Source of the DNA: Clostridiales bacterium UBA4717
Lineage (GTDB): Bacteria > Bacillota > Clostridia > Oscillospirales > CAG-272
NCBI GenBank assembly: GCA_002404395.1
Contig: DHJP01000104.1
Coordinates: 418 to 23,978 of the forward strand
DNA: 23,561 bases
Direction of reading: 5' to 3'
Shown: positions 8,092 to 16,800 of the stretch, piece after piece
Position numbering within the stretch: position 1 is the stretch's first letter
Layout: each line of letters opens with the position of its first letter
Made by a program: the position numbers and the translations under genes
Notes under the pieces: model-generated
Told to the model about the DNA's origin: nothing
Databases searched by the model: none
What the model saw: the letters and a program-made list of their open reading frames with translations, nothing else

Positions 8092-8577
8092 ATGAATAAT
8101 TGCAGATCAACAGCGGCAGGAATTGCCGTATTTATGACCGTGATCTTGCTTGCTTTTGCAATGTGCGGGTGCGGTGAGTCCGAATACACGATGACCGCAA
8201 CCGTTACGGTCGACCTGACGCGCGTGCTTGAGGATGAGTCGGCAATTTCGCCCGACAAGCTTGCGCTTATACCCGAGAGCGGATTGTTGCTTGACGGCTA
8301 CGAGGTCGGCTTCAACGACGGAGACAGTGCGTCGGATATTATAATACGGGCTTTAAAGGCAAGTAAGCTTCAATATGAGCTTGATTCACCCGAGACTTCT
8401 CCGTATATAATCGGGGTCGGAAATATCTATGCACTTGATGCGGGGGAGCTTTCGGGTTGGCTCGTGTATGACGGCGAAGAATTGTTGCCCGTAGGAATCG
8501 GAGAATATTTGCCGCAGGACGGTGCGGATATCCGACTGCTTTATACCTGTGATTATATGAAAGAGTTCGGCTTTTGA
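8092..8577 (+). CDS. Small secreted DUF4430-like protein, probable lipoprotein
   Basis: This is a 161-residue protein with a hydrophobic N-terminal segment (about 9-24) followed by a cysteine pair (C25, C27) in AFAMCGCGES, consistent with a lipoprotein signal although the lipobox is not ideal. The mature part has the DUF4430 pattern: a DG-S-A-DII-ALK segment near the middle, then SGWLVYDGEE and a terminal D-G-x-D-I-x-x-x-Y strand. DUF4430 resembles the C-terminal beta domain of transcobalamin and intrinsic factor; ligand binding here is unproven. The start is ATG 8092 behind AGGAGAG; the in-frame upstream extension runs through the hairpins and is rejected. It may be cotranscribed with proBA, but no functional link to proline is evident. 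Confidence 0.7.
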   Translation: MNNCRSTAAGIAVFMTVILLAFAMCGCGESEYTMTATVTVDLTRVLEDESAISPDKLALIPESGLLLDGYEVGFNDGDSASDIIIRALKASKLQYELDSPETSPYIIGVGNIYALDAGELSGWLVYDGEELLPVGIGEYLPQDGADIRLLYTCDYMKEFGF

Positions 8578-8581
8578 GTGA

Positions 8582-9304
8582 TTAGCTCAGCATGGCGCGC
8601 AGTTCGGCTATGATCTTTTTTTCTTCGCGGGAGATCTTGACCTGCGTAATGCCGAGGATCTTGGCGCACTCCTGTTGGGTCAGGTTCTTGTAATATCTCA
8701 GATATATTATTTTCTGCCTGTCTGGAGGAAGCTTGGAAATCGCGCTGTTAAGCGCGATTTTTTCTATCAGAGCCGGATCCCATTCATCGCTGTCGGCGAT
8801 CGTCGATTCAAGCGAAAGCCCGCTGTCACCGGCAGGCTCGCTTAATGAACTTATGGGCATACTTGCTTCAAGCGCATAAACAAGGTCGCTTCGGCTGACA
8901 TTGCAGATCGCGGCAAGCTCGTCCACACTTGGCTCGGAACCATGTTCGTTTAAATATTTTTCCCGTTCTTTCAGTATTATCGCGCCGAGCTTTTTGGTGT
9001 CGCGTCCGACTCTGATTATGCCGTCGTCCCGAAGATAACGCTTGATCTCGCCGATTATGAGCGGTACCGCATAGGTAGAGAAAGCGGTGTTGTATCCGGC
9101 GTCATAGCTTTTGACCGCTTTGAGCATACCGAGATTTCCGAGTTGGATCAGATCGTCATAGTCGACCGAGCGTCCGATAAAGCGAACGGCTATGCTCCTG
9201 ACTAATCCGGCGTTGTTGATCATTATTGCTTCAAGTGCGTTGCGGTCGCCGGCTCTTGCGGATTCGATCAATTCCTTGTTATCCGCATAGCGTTTGTCGG
9301 ACAT
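8582..9304 (-). CDS. sigF: Sporulation sigma factor F
   Basis: Sigma-F directs the first forespore-specific transcription after asymmetric division. The 240-residue product is a group 3 sigma factor: region 2 (about 29-98, core-binding YDDLIQLGNLGMLKAV and FSTYAVPLIIGEIKRYLRDD), region 3 (about 105-150) and region 4 (about 183-235, helix-turn-helix TQQECAKILGITQVKISREE). Sequence alone could also fit the paralogue sigma-G, but position directly behind spoIIAA and spoIIAB settles it as sigma-F (SpoIIAC). The ATG lies 2 bases after the spoIIAB stop, so translation is probably coupled. No spoVA genes follow; instead the gene meets a lipoprotein gene tail to tail with 4 bases between, and I see no terminator hairpin there. 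Confidence 0.95.
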   Translation of the reverse strand: MSDKRYADNKELIESARAGDRNALEAIMINNAGLVRSIAVRFIGRSVDYDDLIQLGNLGMLKAVKSYDAGYNTAFSTYAVPLIIGEIKRYLRDDGIIRVGRDTKKLGAIILKEREKYLNEHGSEPSVDELAAICNVSRSDLVYALEASMPISSLSEPAGDSGLSLESTIADSDEWDPALIEKIALNSAISKLPPDRQKIIYLRYYKNLTQQECAKILGITQVKISREEKKIIAELRAMLS

Positions 9305-9306
9305 AT

Positions 9307-9756
9307 TTATGCTTCAACCTTTCCGAGGCGGAAGGTCATGCTTACGCTTGTCCCGCGTCCGGGTGCCGAGCGCACGCTGAAGCTGTCGGACAGTCCCTCC
9401 ATTATCGGAAATCCCATTCCGCTGCGCTCTCCGGCGGCATCGGTGGTATACAGCGGCTCGCGCGCTTTGGCAAGGTCCTCTATGCCGCAGCCCTTGTCGC
9501 TTACGGTGATCTTAAGACTTTTGTCAGCGAAGCTTTTTATGTTCATAGTGATCTTTCCGACGGTCTCACTGCCGCGGTATCCGTGCACGATCGAATTTGT
9601 GACCGCTTCGGAAACGGTGCATTTTATGTCGGCAAGCCTGTCAACGCCGGGATTAAGCTCTGAGGCAAACATTGCCGCTATGTATCTGGCGAGCGATTCG
9701 TTCTCGCTCTTTGCATCGAACACCACTTTTATTTCATTTATTTTCTCAGCTTTCAT
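9307..9756 (-). CDS. spoIIAB: Anti-sigma-F factor and serine kinase
   Basis: SpoIIAB holds sigma-F inactive and phosphorylates the anti-anti-sigma factor SpoIIAA with ATP. The 149-residue product has the GHKL ATPase fold: N box SEAVTNSIVHGY (E50, N54), G1 box DKGCG (D87, G89, G91), and ERSGMGF (110-116) as the lid and G2 region. R24 in NESLAR matches the arginine of B. subtilis SpoIIAB (R20) reported to contact sigma-F. The ribosome binding site is a perfect AAGGAGGT and its ATG overlaps the spoIIAA stop as ATGA, a 4-base overlap that indicates coupled translation and matched stoichiometry. Confidence 0.96.
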   Translation of the reverse strand: MKAEKINEIKVVFDAKSENESLARYIAAMFASELNPGVDRLADIKCTVSEAVTNSIVHGYRGSETVGKITMNIKSFADKSLKITVSDKGCGIEDLAKAREPLYTTDAAGERSGMGFPIMEGLSDSFSVRSAPGRGTSVSMTFRLGKVEA

Positions 9757-10106
9757 CTTGATACCTCCTTGTCATTTTTGGTCCGCCCTTCGATCCTGAT
9801 GAGCCGACCCGTTCCGGCAAGATCCAACAGCTTTCTTACGCGATCCGAGGGATTTGTCAGCTTAAATTCGATTGAAAGCTCACGGCAAAGCGTAAATCTG
9901 CCGAGAATCAGCCCAAGCCCGGAACTGTCCATGAATGATACTCCCGACATATCTATCGAAAAATGCTTCGGTCGGTCGCGGTAAAGCCGTTCATCCATAG
10001 TTTCGCGAAGCCGTCCGGCACGGTGATGGTCGATCTCGCTTGATATATATGCGGTAATTGTATCGCCTTTGTACTCAAAGCGGATATTTCCGTCTTTGTT
10101 TTCCAT
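9753..10106 (-). CDS. spoIIAA: Anti-sigma-F factor antagonist
   Basis: SpoIIAA is a STAS-domain protein that, when unphosphorylated, displaces sigma-F from SpoIIAB; the SpoIIE phosphatase reactivates it in the forespore. The 117-residue product contains GELDHH-like SSEIDHH near the N-terminus and the phosphorylation loop FMDSSGLGLILGR. By alignment with B. subtilis S58, the target is S61. The start is ATG 10106 behind AAAGGAG. It is the first gene of spoIIAA-spoIIAB-sigF. In Bacillus this operon uses sigma-H. Upstream here I find a TATAAT (10143-10148, reverse strand) with no convincing -35 box and only a partial sigma-H-like AGG motif, so the promoter type is undecided. Confidence 0.95.
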   Translation of the reverse strand: MENKDGNIRFEYKGDTITAYISSEIDHHRAGRLRETMDERLYRDRPKHFSIDMSGVSFMDSSGLGLILGRFTLCRELSIEFKLTNPSDRVRKLLDLAGTGRLIRIEGRTKNDKEVSR

Positions 10107-10191
10107 ATAATCATACTCCTTTCGAGGTTGAGGTTTGAAATTATTATAAACCTGCTTGTACAGCGAATTATGGCGAAAGCGCCCGAAAACG

Positions 10192-10226
10192 AAAAAACTC
10201 TCCGCACACAGTGCGGAGAGTTTTTT
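10192..10226. terminator. Bidirectional terminator between araC-type gene and spoIIA
   Basis: A perfect 16-bp inverted repeat (10192-10207 and 10211-10226) with a 3-base ACA loop is bounded by six A residues on one side and six T residues on the other. It works as an intrinsic terminator on either strand. It lies 40 bases after the stop codon of the leftward regulator gene and insulates the spoIIA operon from it. Confidence 0.92.
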
Positions 10227-10265
10227 CGGTGCGCGCTTAAATGCGGCAGGGTTTGACGGTGAGAA

Positions 10266-11159
10266 TTACGTGTTATTTGTTTGTGAAGCGTACATATGCC
10301 TGTATTCGGTAGGAGTCATTCCGGTGCGTTGCTTGAAGAAACGGCACAGATATCCGCTGTCACAGTATCCCATTCTGATCGCGATTTCTTCAAGAGTGGT
10401 CTCTTTGTTCTGCAACAACATTTTTATGTGGTTTATTCTATGGATGTTGCGATATTCGTTCGGCGATATGCCGGCATACTTTTTAAACAGCCGCTCGTAA
10501 TAGCTGACGCTGATATTGCAATCGTCTGCAATGTCCTTGATCGACTTCGTTATTTTTTCACACTCTTCAAGGCAGTGGATACTTTCTTTTATAATTCTTG
10601 CATTTGTAAGATCCGATCTTTCCGAGCGGCAGCTTTGGGAAAGCGTATCGAAAATTTCATATGCCGTACGGCAAACGGTCAGCGGAAACTCTTTTTGATC
10701 TGAAAAGCTTTCAAGCAAAGAATAAAAAAGCCTTCTGTACAGTGCGGAGTGATTGACGGATATTATCGTAACGCAGTCGGAAAGCGCCAGCTGCCCGACA
10801 TCCTGAGTGCTGCAGTTGAGCGCATACTTGGGTGACGTCCCGACGGTGGTTTGCACAGACGTCAGTGTAAACTCAAACAATATGTTTTCCTGTATACCGT
10901 TTTCGTCCGACGGAGAGTTTTCCCATATATAATGGGAGTTTTGCGGCATATAGACGACCGAACCGCACGGAATGTACAACGGTTCGCGCCCGTTTCTGTA
11001 ACAGATGCCGTTTGTATGAGCAAAATATAAAAATGCGTCGGTGGGTCGCGGCTTGTCCATTATAAACCGCGTCTTGCCTCTGAAGGTCTGCTTTGACACA
11101 AACATATTTGTTATATTAAAAAAGCGGCGGCTGAGTTCATCAAAAGTAATAAATTCCAT
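10266..11159 (-). CDS. AraC-family transcriptional regulator
   Basis: This is a 297-residue DNA-binding regulator. The N-terminal half (about 1-180) is a cupin-like sensing domain of the AraC type, with the common IPCGSVVYMPQNSHYIWE turn. The C-terminal ~100 residues hold two helix-turn-helix motifs (about 207-227 and 256-277) and the family signature GYCDSGYLCRFFKQRTGMTPTEYR-like block at 264-287. The start is ATG 11159 with GGAGGTG before it. An in-frame upstream ATG at 11219 would overlap the promoter and is rejected. It is divergent from a Gfo/Idh/MocA oxidoreductase 200 bases away, so it probably activates that gene in response to a carbohydrate-type ligand. The ligand is unknown. Confidence 0.93.
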   Translation of the reverse strand: MEFITFDELSRRFFNITNMFVSKQTFRGKTRFIMDKPRPTDAFLYFAHTNGICYRNGREPLYIPCGSVVYMPQNSHYIWENSPSDENGIQENILFEFTLTSVQTTVGTSPKYALNCSTQDVGQLALSDCVTIISVNHSALYRRLFYSLLESFSDQKEFPLTVCRTAYEIFDTLSQSCRSERSDLTNARIIKESIHCLEECEKITKSIKDIADDCNISVSYYERLFKKYAGISPNEYRNIHRINHIKMLLQNKETTLEEIAIRMGYCDSGYLCRFFKQRTGMTPTEYRHMYASQTNNT

Positions 11160-11189
11160 AACTGCACCTCCGTATTGCATTTCAAACGT

Positions 11190-11219
11190 ATTATATATTC
11201 GCATATGTTCTTTTGTCAA
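11190..11219 (-). promoter_or_regulatory. Sigma-A promoter of the AraC-family regulator
   Basis: The reverse strand has exact TTGACA (11214-11219) and exact TATAAT (11190-11195) with an 18-base spacer. Transcription would begin about 24 bases before the chosen ATG, which supports the shorter start. Such a strong promoter suggests constitutive or autorepressed expression. Confidence 0.82.
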
Positions 11220-11261
11220 GAAAGAGTATGAAAAAGTCCAATAATACGATTTATATTTCCA

Positions 11262-11290
11262 TTGTTTTGCTGTAAGATGAGGTATACAAT
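11262..11290 (+). promoter_or_regulatory. Candidate promoter of the Gfo/Idh/MocA gene
   Basis: TTGTTT (11262-11267) and TACAAT (11285-11290) are 17 bases apart. The -35 box is weak, as expected for an activator-dependent promoter next to a divergent AraC-type gene. I could not single out a clear operator repeat. Confidence 0.45.
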
Positions 11291-11359
11291 GAAAAAAACG
11301 GATGCGGGCTTTCGGCGCTGCAATGTCGTTTTAAATCATATACAGGCGGTGTAAGGATA

Positions 11360-12631
11360 ATGAATAAGTTTAAGGTTGCAATACTCGGCGCGGGCGGGAG
11401 AGGCAGTATGTTCGGCGCTCTGATGCAAAAAATGAAGGATCGTTATGAAGTTGTCGCGGTATGCGATATTAACCCGAAACAGCTTGATAAAATTCAAAAG
11501 CTTTTAATGTTGTCGGATGAAATGCTGTTTTCGGACGAGGAAAGCTTTTTTGCAGAAAAGAGAGCTGATATTATTGTCATAGCGACATATGACAAGTTCC
11601 ACGCCGGGCAGTGTATCCGTGCGATGAAGCTCGGATATGATGTGCTGCTTGAAAAGCCGATCAGCGATTCGCGTGATGAGCTTGAAAAACTGCTTGAAGT
11701 GCAAAAAGAAACGGGCAAGACGGTGACGGTCTGCCATGAACTGAGATACGGTCCTGCATTTGAAAAGCTTCATGAACTGCTTGAGGCGGGAGCGATAGGC
11801 AGACTGCTTGCGATCGACGCTTCGGAGCGTGTGGCATATTGGCATCAGGCACAGGCATATGTACGTATACAATCGCAGTATAATAATGTTACTCATCCGA
11901 CTATTCTTGCCAAATGCAGTCACGATCTTGATCTGGTGCAGTATTATGCCGGTGCGGCTTGCGATACGGTCTCCTCTATCGGAGCATTGAGCTTTTTCAG
12001 AAAAGAGAATGCGCCTGCGGACTCCGCAGAGCGTTGCGTTGACTGCCGCTATGCAGAAGAATGTCCGTACAGCGCAAAGAAAATATATATCGACGGCTGG
12101 AAAGCGGGAGGCAGACCTGATTTTGTGTGGCCGTATAACAAGGTCACCCTTGCAAATCCTACTACCGAGGAAGCATTGCTTGAAGGTATACGCAATACAT
12201 ATTTCGGAAAATGTGTCTTTAAATGCGGCGTTGACTCAAATCCTCATGTTGTCGATCATCAGCTTGTGCAGATGCAGTTTGAAAACGGAGTGACCGCTAC
12301 GCTGAAAATGGTGTTCGCAGGAGAACCGGGACGCCGCATAAACCTTTTCGGAACCGGCGGCGAGCTTTTGCTTGACGAGCGTAATGAAAGTATAGAAGTA
12401 TACAGGTACGGAGATAAAAAAGAAACTATAAGCTTCGAGTCTATCATTGAAGGCGGTCACGGACACGGAGGCGGAGACGGCAGACTTGCAGCTCAGCTTT
12501 ATAATATTCTGAACGGCGGCGAAAACCGCACTTCTTTGAAAGAATCGGTTGAAAGTCATCTGATCGGTATTTCAGCCGAAGAATCGAGGCTTCAAGGCGG
12601 AGCGCTTGTCACGGTCCACCGCCGCGCCTGA
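11360..12631 (+). CDS. Gfo/Idh/MocA-family oxidoreductase with cysteine cluster
   Basis: This is a 423-residue NAD(P)-dependent oxidoreductase of the glucose-fructose oxidoreductase / inositol dehydrogenase superfamily. The N-terminal Rossmann fold starts VAILGAGGRG (7-15), and the catalytic EKP is at 98-100. SHDLD (187-191) corresponds to the substrate-side motif before the beta-sheet domain. The insert C226-x2-C229-x5-C235 (RCVDCRYAEECPYSAK) plus C285 and C289 is shared by a recognisable subgroup and looks like a structural metal site. The usual substrates are sugars, sugar derivatives or cyclitols; this one is not determinable. The start is ATG 11360 behind GTAAGGA. It stands alone between its divergent regulator and a terminator, with no transporter or other catabolic gene beside it. 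Confidence 0.9.
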   Translation: MNKFKVAILGAGGRGSMFGALMQKMKDRYEVVAVCDINPKQLDKIQKLLMLSDEMLFSDEESFFAEKRADIIVIATYDKFHAGQCIRAMKLGYDVLLEKPISDSRDELEKLLEVQKETGKTVTVCHELRYGPAFEKLHELLEAGAIGRLLAIDASERVAYWHQAQAYVRIQSQYNNVTHPTILAKCSHDLDLVQYYAGAACDTVSSIGALSFFRKENAPADSAERCVDCRYAEECPYSAKKIYIDGWKAGGRPDFVWPYNKVTLANPTTEEALLEGIRNTYFGKCVFKCGVDSNPHVVDHQLVQMQFENGVTATLKMVFAGEPGRRINLFGTGGELLLDERNESIEVYRYGDKKETISFESIIEGGHGHGGGDGRLAAQLYNILNGGENRTSLKESVESHLIGISAEESRLQGGALVTVHRRA

Positions 12632-12670
12632 CAGCTTGCATTGCAGGCGAAAAACGATACGGAAAAAAAT

Positions 12671-12718
12671 ATCCGAGGCTCACGGAAAATGAAGTGAGCC
12701 TCGGATTTTGTGTTTTTA
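12671..12718. terminator. Bidirectional terminator between convergent genes
   Basis: A perfect 13-bp stem (ATCCGAGGCTCAC at 12671-12683 with its complement at 12694-12706) encloses a 10-base loop. It is followed by TTTGTGTTTTT on the + strand and ATTTTTTT on the reverse strand, so it ends both the oxidoreductase and the leftward response regulator transcripts. The rest of the 176-base gap shows nothing recognisable. Confidence 0.92.
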
Positions 12719-12807
12719 TATTCGATCATTATATATAGTAAAGTTTGAACGGGGGTCGATAAGCCGCGGCTGTCAGCCGACCGTTATGCGTTGTGTGATG
12801 CCGTAAA

Positions 12808-13506
12808 TTATTCCGGCTTCTGCAACAGCTCGAACTTGTAGCCTACGCCCCAGACAGTGCGCAGAGTCCACTTATCCGAAACGCCCTCAAGCTTTTCACG
12901 CAGACGCTTTACGTGAACGTCAACAGTTCTTGAGTCGCCGAGATAGTCAAAGCCCCAAACCTTGTCAAGCAATTGATCGCGCGTAAATACGCGGTCGTGA
13001 TTTGAAGCGAGGAAATAGAGCAATTCAAGCTCTTTCGGGGGAATATCCACGCTCTTGCCTTTAAGCTTCAGCTCGTACTTTTCAAGGCTGATCTCAATAT
13101 TGTCATATTTGATAACTTCAAAATCATCTCTTACTTCGTGTGTGTTGCAACGTCTGAGAACCGCTTTGACACGTGCCGAAAGCTCCTTGGTCTCAAAGGG
13201 CTTTACGATAAAGTCGTCGGCACCCAGCTCAAGTCCGAGCACCTTGTCAAATACTTCGCTTTTTGCAGTGAGCATTATTATCGGCTTTGATGAGATCTCG
13301 CGTATCTCACGGCAGACCTGATTGCCGTCTTTCTTGGGAAGCATAAGGTCAAGCAGTACAAGGTCCGGCTCGTACATTTTGAACATTTTGACACCCTCGT
13401 CACCGTCGTTCGCGGTCTTGACCTCATAGCCTTCGCTTTCAAAATACATTCTTAACAGGTCGCAGATGTTGGGATCATCGTCAACAACAAGAATTTTCGA
13501 TGCCAT
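12808..13506 (-). CDS. OmpR/PhoB-family response regulator, orphan
   Basis: This is a 232-residue two-component response regulator. The receiver domain (about 4-118) has the acidic pocket D9-D11, phosphoacceptor D53 in LVLLDLMLP, T80 and K102 in VKPF. The C-terminal winged helix (about 130-228) has the typical ELELLYFLASN, RDQLLDKVWGFDYLGDSRTVDVHVKRLREKLE and GVGYKF stretches. All phosphorylation residues are intact, so it should respond to a kinase, but no histidine kinase gene adjoins it: downstream is a terminator and a convergent gene. The start is ATG 13506 with GGAGGT upstream. It is divergent from the secreted-protein operon starting at 13861 and is a candidate regulator of it. The signal is unknown. 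Confidence 0.93.
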   Translation of the reverse strand: MASKILVVDDDPNICDLLRMYFESEGYEVKTANDGDEGVKMFKMYEPDLVLLDLMLPKKDGNQVCREIREISSKPIIMLTAKSEVFDKVLGLELGADDFIVKPFETKELSARVKAVLRRCNTHEVRDDFEVIKYDNIEISLEKYELKLKGKSVDIPPKELELLYFLASNHDRVFTRDQLLDKVWGFDYLGDSRTVDVHVKRLREKLEGVSDKWTLRTVWGVGYKFELLQKPE

Positions 13507-13564
13507 AGTTTTATACCTCCGTTGTGTGTTTTTTGTCAATCAGTATAATCGGTTCGACATTTTT

Positions 13565-13654
13565 CGGCGTATGACGCCGATTTTCGGCTAATTATGAATT
13601 TCGTTAAAAATATGTCGATGTTCATATTATAGCATGTGGGGTTAAAAAAGTCAA
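13565..13654 (-). promoter_or_regulatory. Promoter and leader hairpin of the response regulator gene
   Basis: On the reverse strand TTGACT (13649-13654) and TATAAT (13626-13631) are 17 bases apart, placing the start near 13619 and giving a leader of about 113 bases. The leader contains a 6-bp hairpin, CGGCGT and ACGCCG around a 3-base loop (13565-13579), followed by AAAAATG rather than T residues, so it is not a terminator in this direction. Confidence 0.8.
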
Positions 13655-13738
13655 GTGTTCACAGCCTGAACTTGAAATGAATTTTATGTGAAGATATGTA
13701 TACTACATCGGCAATTGTATGGTGAAAAAACATAATTA

Positions 13739-13810
13739 TTTTGTAAAAACAATCGAGCTTTTTGTGGAAAAATGAAAGTTTTTGCAAGCTTAAATCGTAA
13801 TTATTAACAT
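13739..13810 (+). promoter_or_regulatory. Candidate promoter with phased direct repeats before the LamG-like gene
   Basis: TTGCAA (13782-13787) and TAACAT (13805-13810) are 17 bases apart and form a modest sigma-A-type promoter about 40 bases before the ribosome binding site. Upstream and overlapping the -35 box are three TTTTG(T/C) copies whose G residues are at 13743, 13764 and 13784, spacings of 21 and 20 bases, two helical turns. These could be binding sites for the divergently encoded response regulator, or an A/T-rich bent element. The whole 354-base gap between the two genes is A+T-rich; otherwise only the regulator promoter is seen in it. Confidence 0.4.
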
Positions 13811-13860
13811 ATCGTGACTTTAATTAATTGTTGCGATAAAAAACAAGGACGGTGGATACT

Positions 13861-16800
13861 ATGAAAATTGCCAAATTCAAGAAGAATGTTGCCAAAGCTG
13901 TTGCCTTTACCTGCGCGGCAGCTACACTTGTTTCGGTTAGTCCGAATGTATATGCGGATGGGTGTGTTCCGAACAGCTATCCGGATGATATACATTTTAA
14001 TCTTCACTTTGATTCATTCGGCAACAACAGCACTATTTATGAGGAAGTGACCCGATTTGCGACATGGGATTCATATAAGGGCATAATAGGAAGACCTTAT
14101 GGTACGCCGACTATAGTTAAAGGGATCAACGGAAGCGCGGTCTTGGTAAGCCCGGGGTCATATGTGGATATTACGGGGTACTATGTTAACCGTTTTGCCA
14201 TTTCAAATTCGGTATCAATTGCATTTTGGATGAAACCCGATTATCCCGATAACGAACTTGAAAGCGTGGTTTTTGACAGGAGCAATGTCCGCATATCCAT
14301 AACAAATGAAAATAAGCTGAGCGCAAAATTTATTCCTCAGGGTTGCGAGAATGTTGATGACAGTCTGCTTACAGCTGTTTCCGAGCATGAGATCGAGAAC
14401 GGCGTTTGGAGCTATGTGACAGTGACTGCCGATAATGAAAGCAACCAAGTGAGTATTTATATCAACGGCAAGCTTGACGGAAGTTTTACGCTTGATGTTG
14501 ATAAAAAATTTGTTTTTGCCGATGATTATTACGGTGCGTTTACGTTTGGAACAAGTGCGTCAAACGGCTTTAACGGTTTAATAGATGAAGCTTCGATTTA
14601 CGGTAAAGCATTGGACGAACGTGAGGCGCTTGACCTTTACTATAATGAGCTGTCAAATGCTACCGAATGGGAAGAACCTGAATTTCCGACAGCAGCGGCA
14701 GCTCAATTTGATACGGAAAAGGCGTTTGAAAGCGAAAACGTATTTCTGCTAAACGAAGATTTTGAAAAAAACGCCTCATTATGGCGTGATGAAACGCTTT
14801 CAAATGTATCACACAGCGGAAAGCTTGCGCTCAAAATCAATTATAAAGCCAACACGGAAGTTGTGGAATACTATCCTATAAAGAAAACGCTTCCTTTCAG
14901 TATAAGCGAGGATGAACCGGCGGAGAATACGGGTGCTTCGGGCTCTGCCGAAAATTCGGCTTTATCTGAAATTTCTTCCGATTTTACAGTCAGCGTTGCG
15001 GGCAAAGGGCAATATTTGTTCAGTGACGTTACCGTTGAACCGGAACCGGATGCGGAGATAGGCGGTAATGTAACGGATATAGACGAAGAAGTTATGGCTT
15101 ATGATAATGTAAACGCATCAGATATAACGTCCGATATATCGGATATATATGATGTTGAAGAGGGCGCAGTGGCATCGGAGGTGCTTTTAAACGACGGAGA
15201 GGGCGTGCTTGTGGGCGTCCGTACAGGCGCTCTTAAAACAATGAAGCTTACTGTTGCCGGGAAACACGGTGAAATATTCACAGATGAATATAAGATCAGC
15301 GACCGTAAAGGAAATATTATATTCAATGCCGAACTTGAAGAAGGACAGGAATATCTGGTATATCTGTCTGATAATGAAACTACATCGGTAAGCGCGCTGA
15401 CGATAAATGCAGACGGAACTGCCGAAATAGCCGAGCTTCCGAAATTATACAGCGCAAATGCAAAGATCAATCAAGCAGAGCTGTGGATTCGCCCCGGCGA
15501 CAACGCAAGGCATATTGAGTTTTATGCGGCTACCGATAATTACGGGTATGATTCGATCGAGCGTATGTATGTTAAGCTGCTTTGCGATAAGAACGGCGAC
15601 GGAATGTTTGCTATCGGCGAAGACTTTGAGCTGAATTCGTGGCAGAAAATTACGCTTGATCTGACAAAGACCGACGAGGTACTCGGCGGAAATGTTGTCG
15701 GAATATATATGACAGCCAATGATGATTCCGATTGGTATATTGACGATATTACGTCAAGCTATAATAAAATCGAAACCAAAGCGGCGGATCTCTCCGCGTT
15801 GGCAGCAGATAATATCATATATGAAAACGGTTCGGTAAAGTTTGCGTCCGATACAGCTAATACCGGCAAATATCTTATTGACCCGCAGATACTCAGATCC
15901 GATATATATGTAAACGGTCATGTAAGATCGCTTAAAACTGACGTAGGATTCGGTACTTTGAGCCGACGTTCATATTCATACCCGGGAGGGCTTTACTCCG
16001 AAAGCTCCATTTATCTTAGCAAAAGCGGAAATCTTATAGTATACTCGGATGATTCTAAAAATAAGCGGTATATAAAGAATATCGGTACAGAGCGAGAAGA
16101 TGGAATGTTGCCCGGAACTGCTGCAATAACCGGATCATCGGTCTTTTCGGAAAATGGAGAGTATTATGCTTCCGGCAGTGCATATTACCACTATAAAAAC
16201 GGTGAGTTTGTTGTCTCATCTTTGGGTACAAACTGCACGGCTCTTGATATTTCAAATGACGGAGTGATATTCTACACAAAGAAAAAATCAACAAATGATT
16301 TTGAATTTCATGCGACCGACGGAAGTATTGAATTGACGAACAGTTCGGACTATCAGGCATATGTCTATCCTGACAGCTCTAAGCTTATCGTGACTGATAA
16401 AAACAACACATATTATTTTAAAAAGCGCAACGGCAAGTACATACTTGAATATCAGGAAAACAAGGTCCGTGATATAAGCGATAAATCGATGATCGACGAA
16501 AAAAATCACCGTTTATACAGCGGTAAATCCTACTTTGACCTTGATCTGAGGGTAAGTGTTGATCTGAGTATTCCGAATAATGTTGTTTGCATGGATGGAG
16601 ACAAAGTGGTATTCAAATCGGGAATATCCAATTCAAGATACATTGTTTATGATCTTATAACCAATGAGCAAAACATCTTTTATATGCCGTACAATGACGC
16701 CGTTGCATTCAGATATGACTCCGAAAAAGAGCTGCTGTATTGCTTTGAACCGTCTTTAATAGGCGTTTGCGACGTGCGGCCTATTGATGAAACTGTCAAG

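Noticed and set aside
10107..10160. A sigma-H promoter for spoIIA
   Set aside because: Only part of the -35 consensus (AGG) is present and no GAAT box lies at the right distance; the match is too weak to list.
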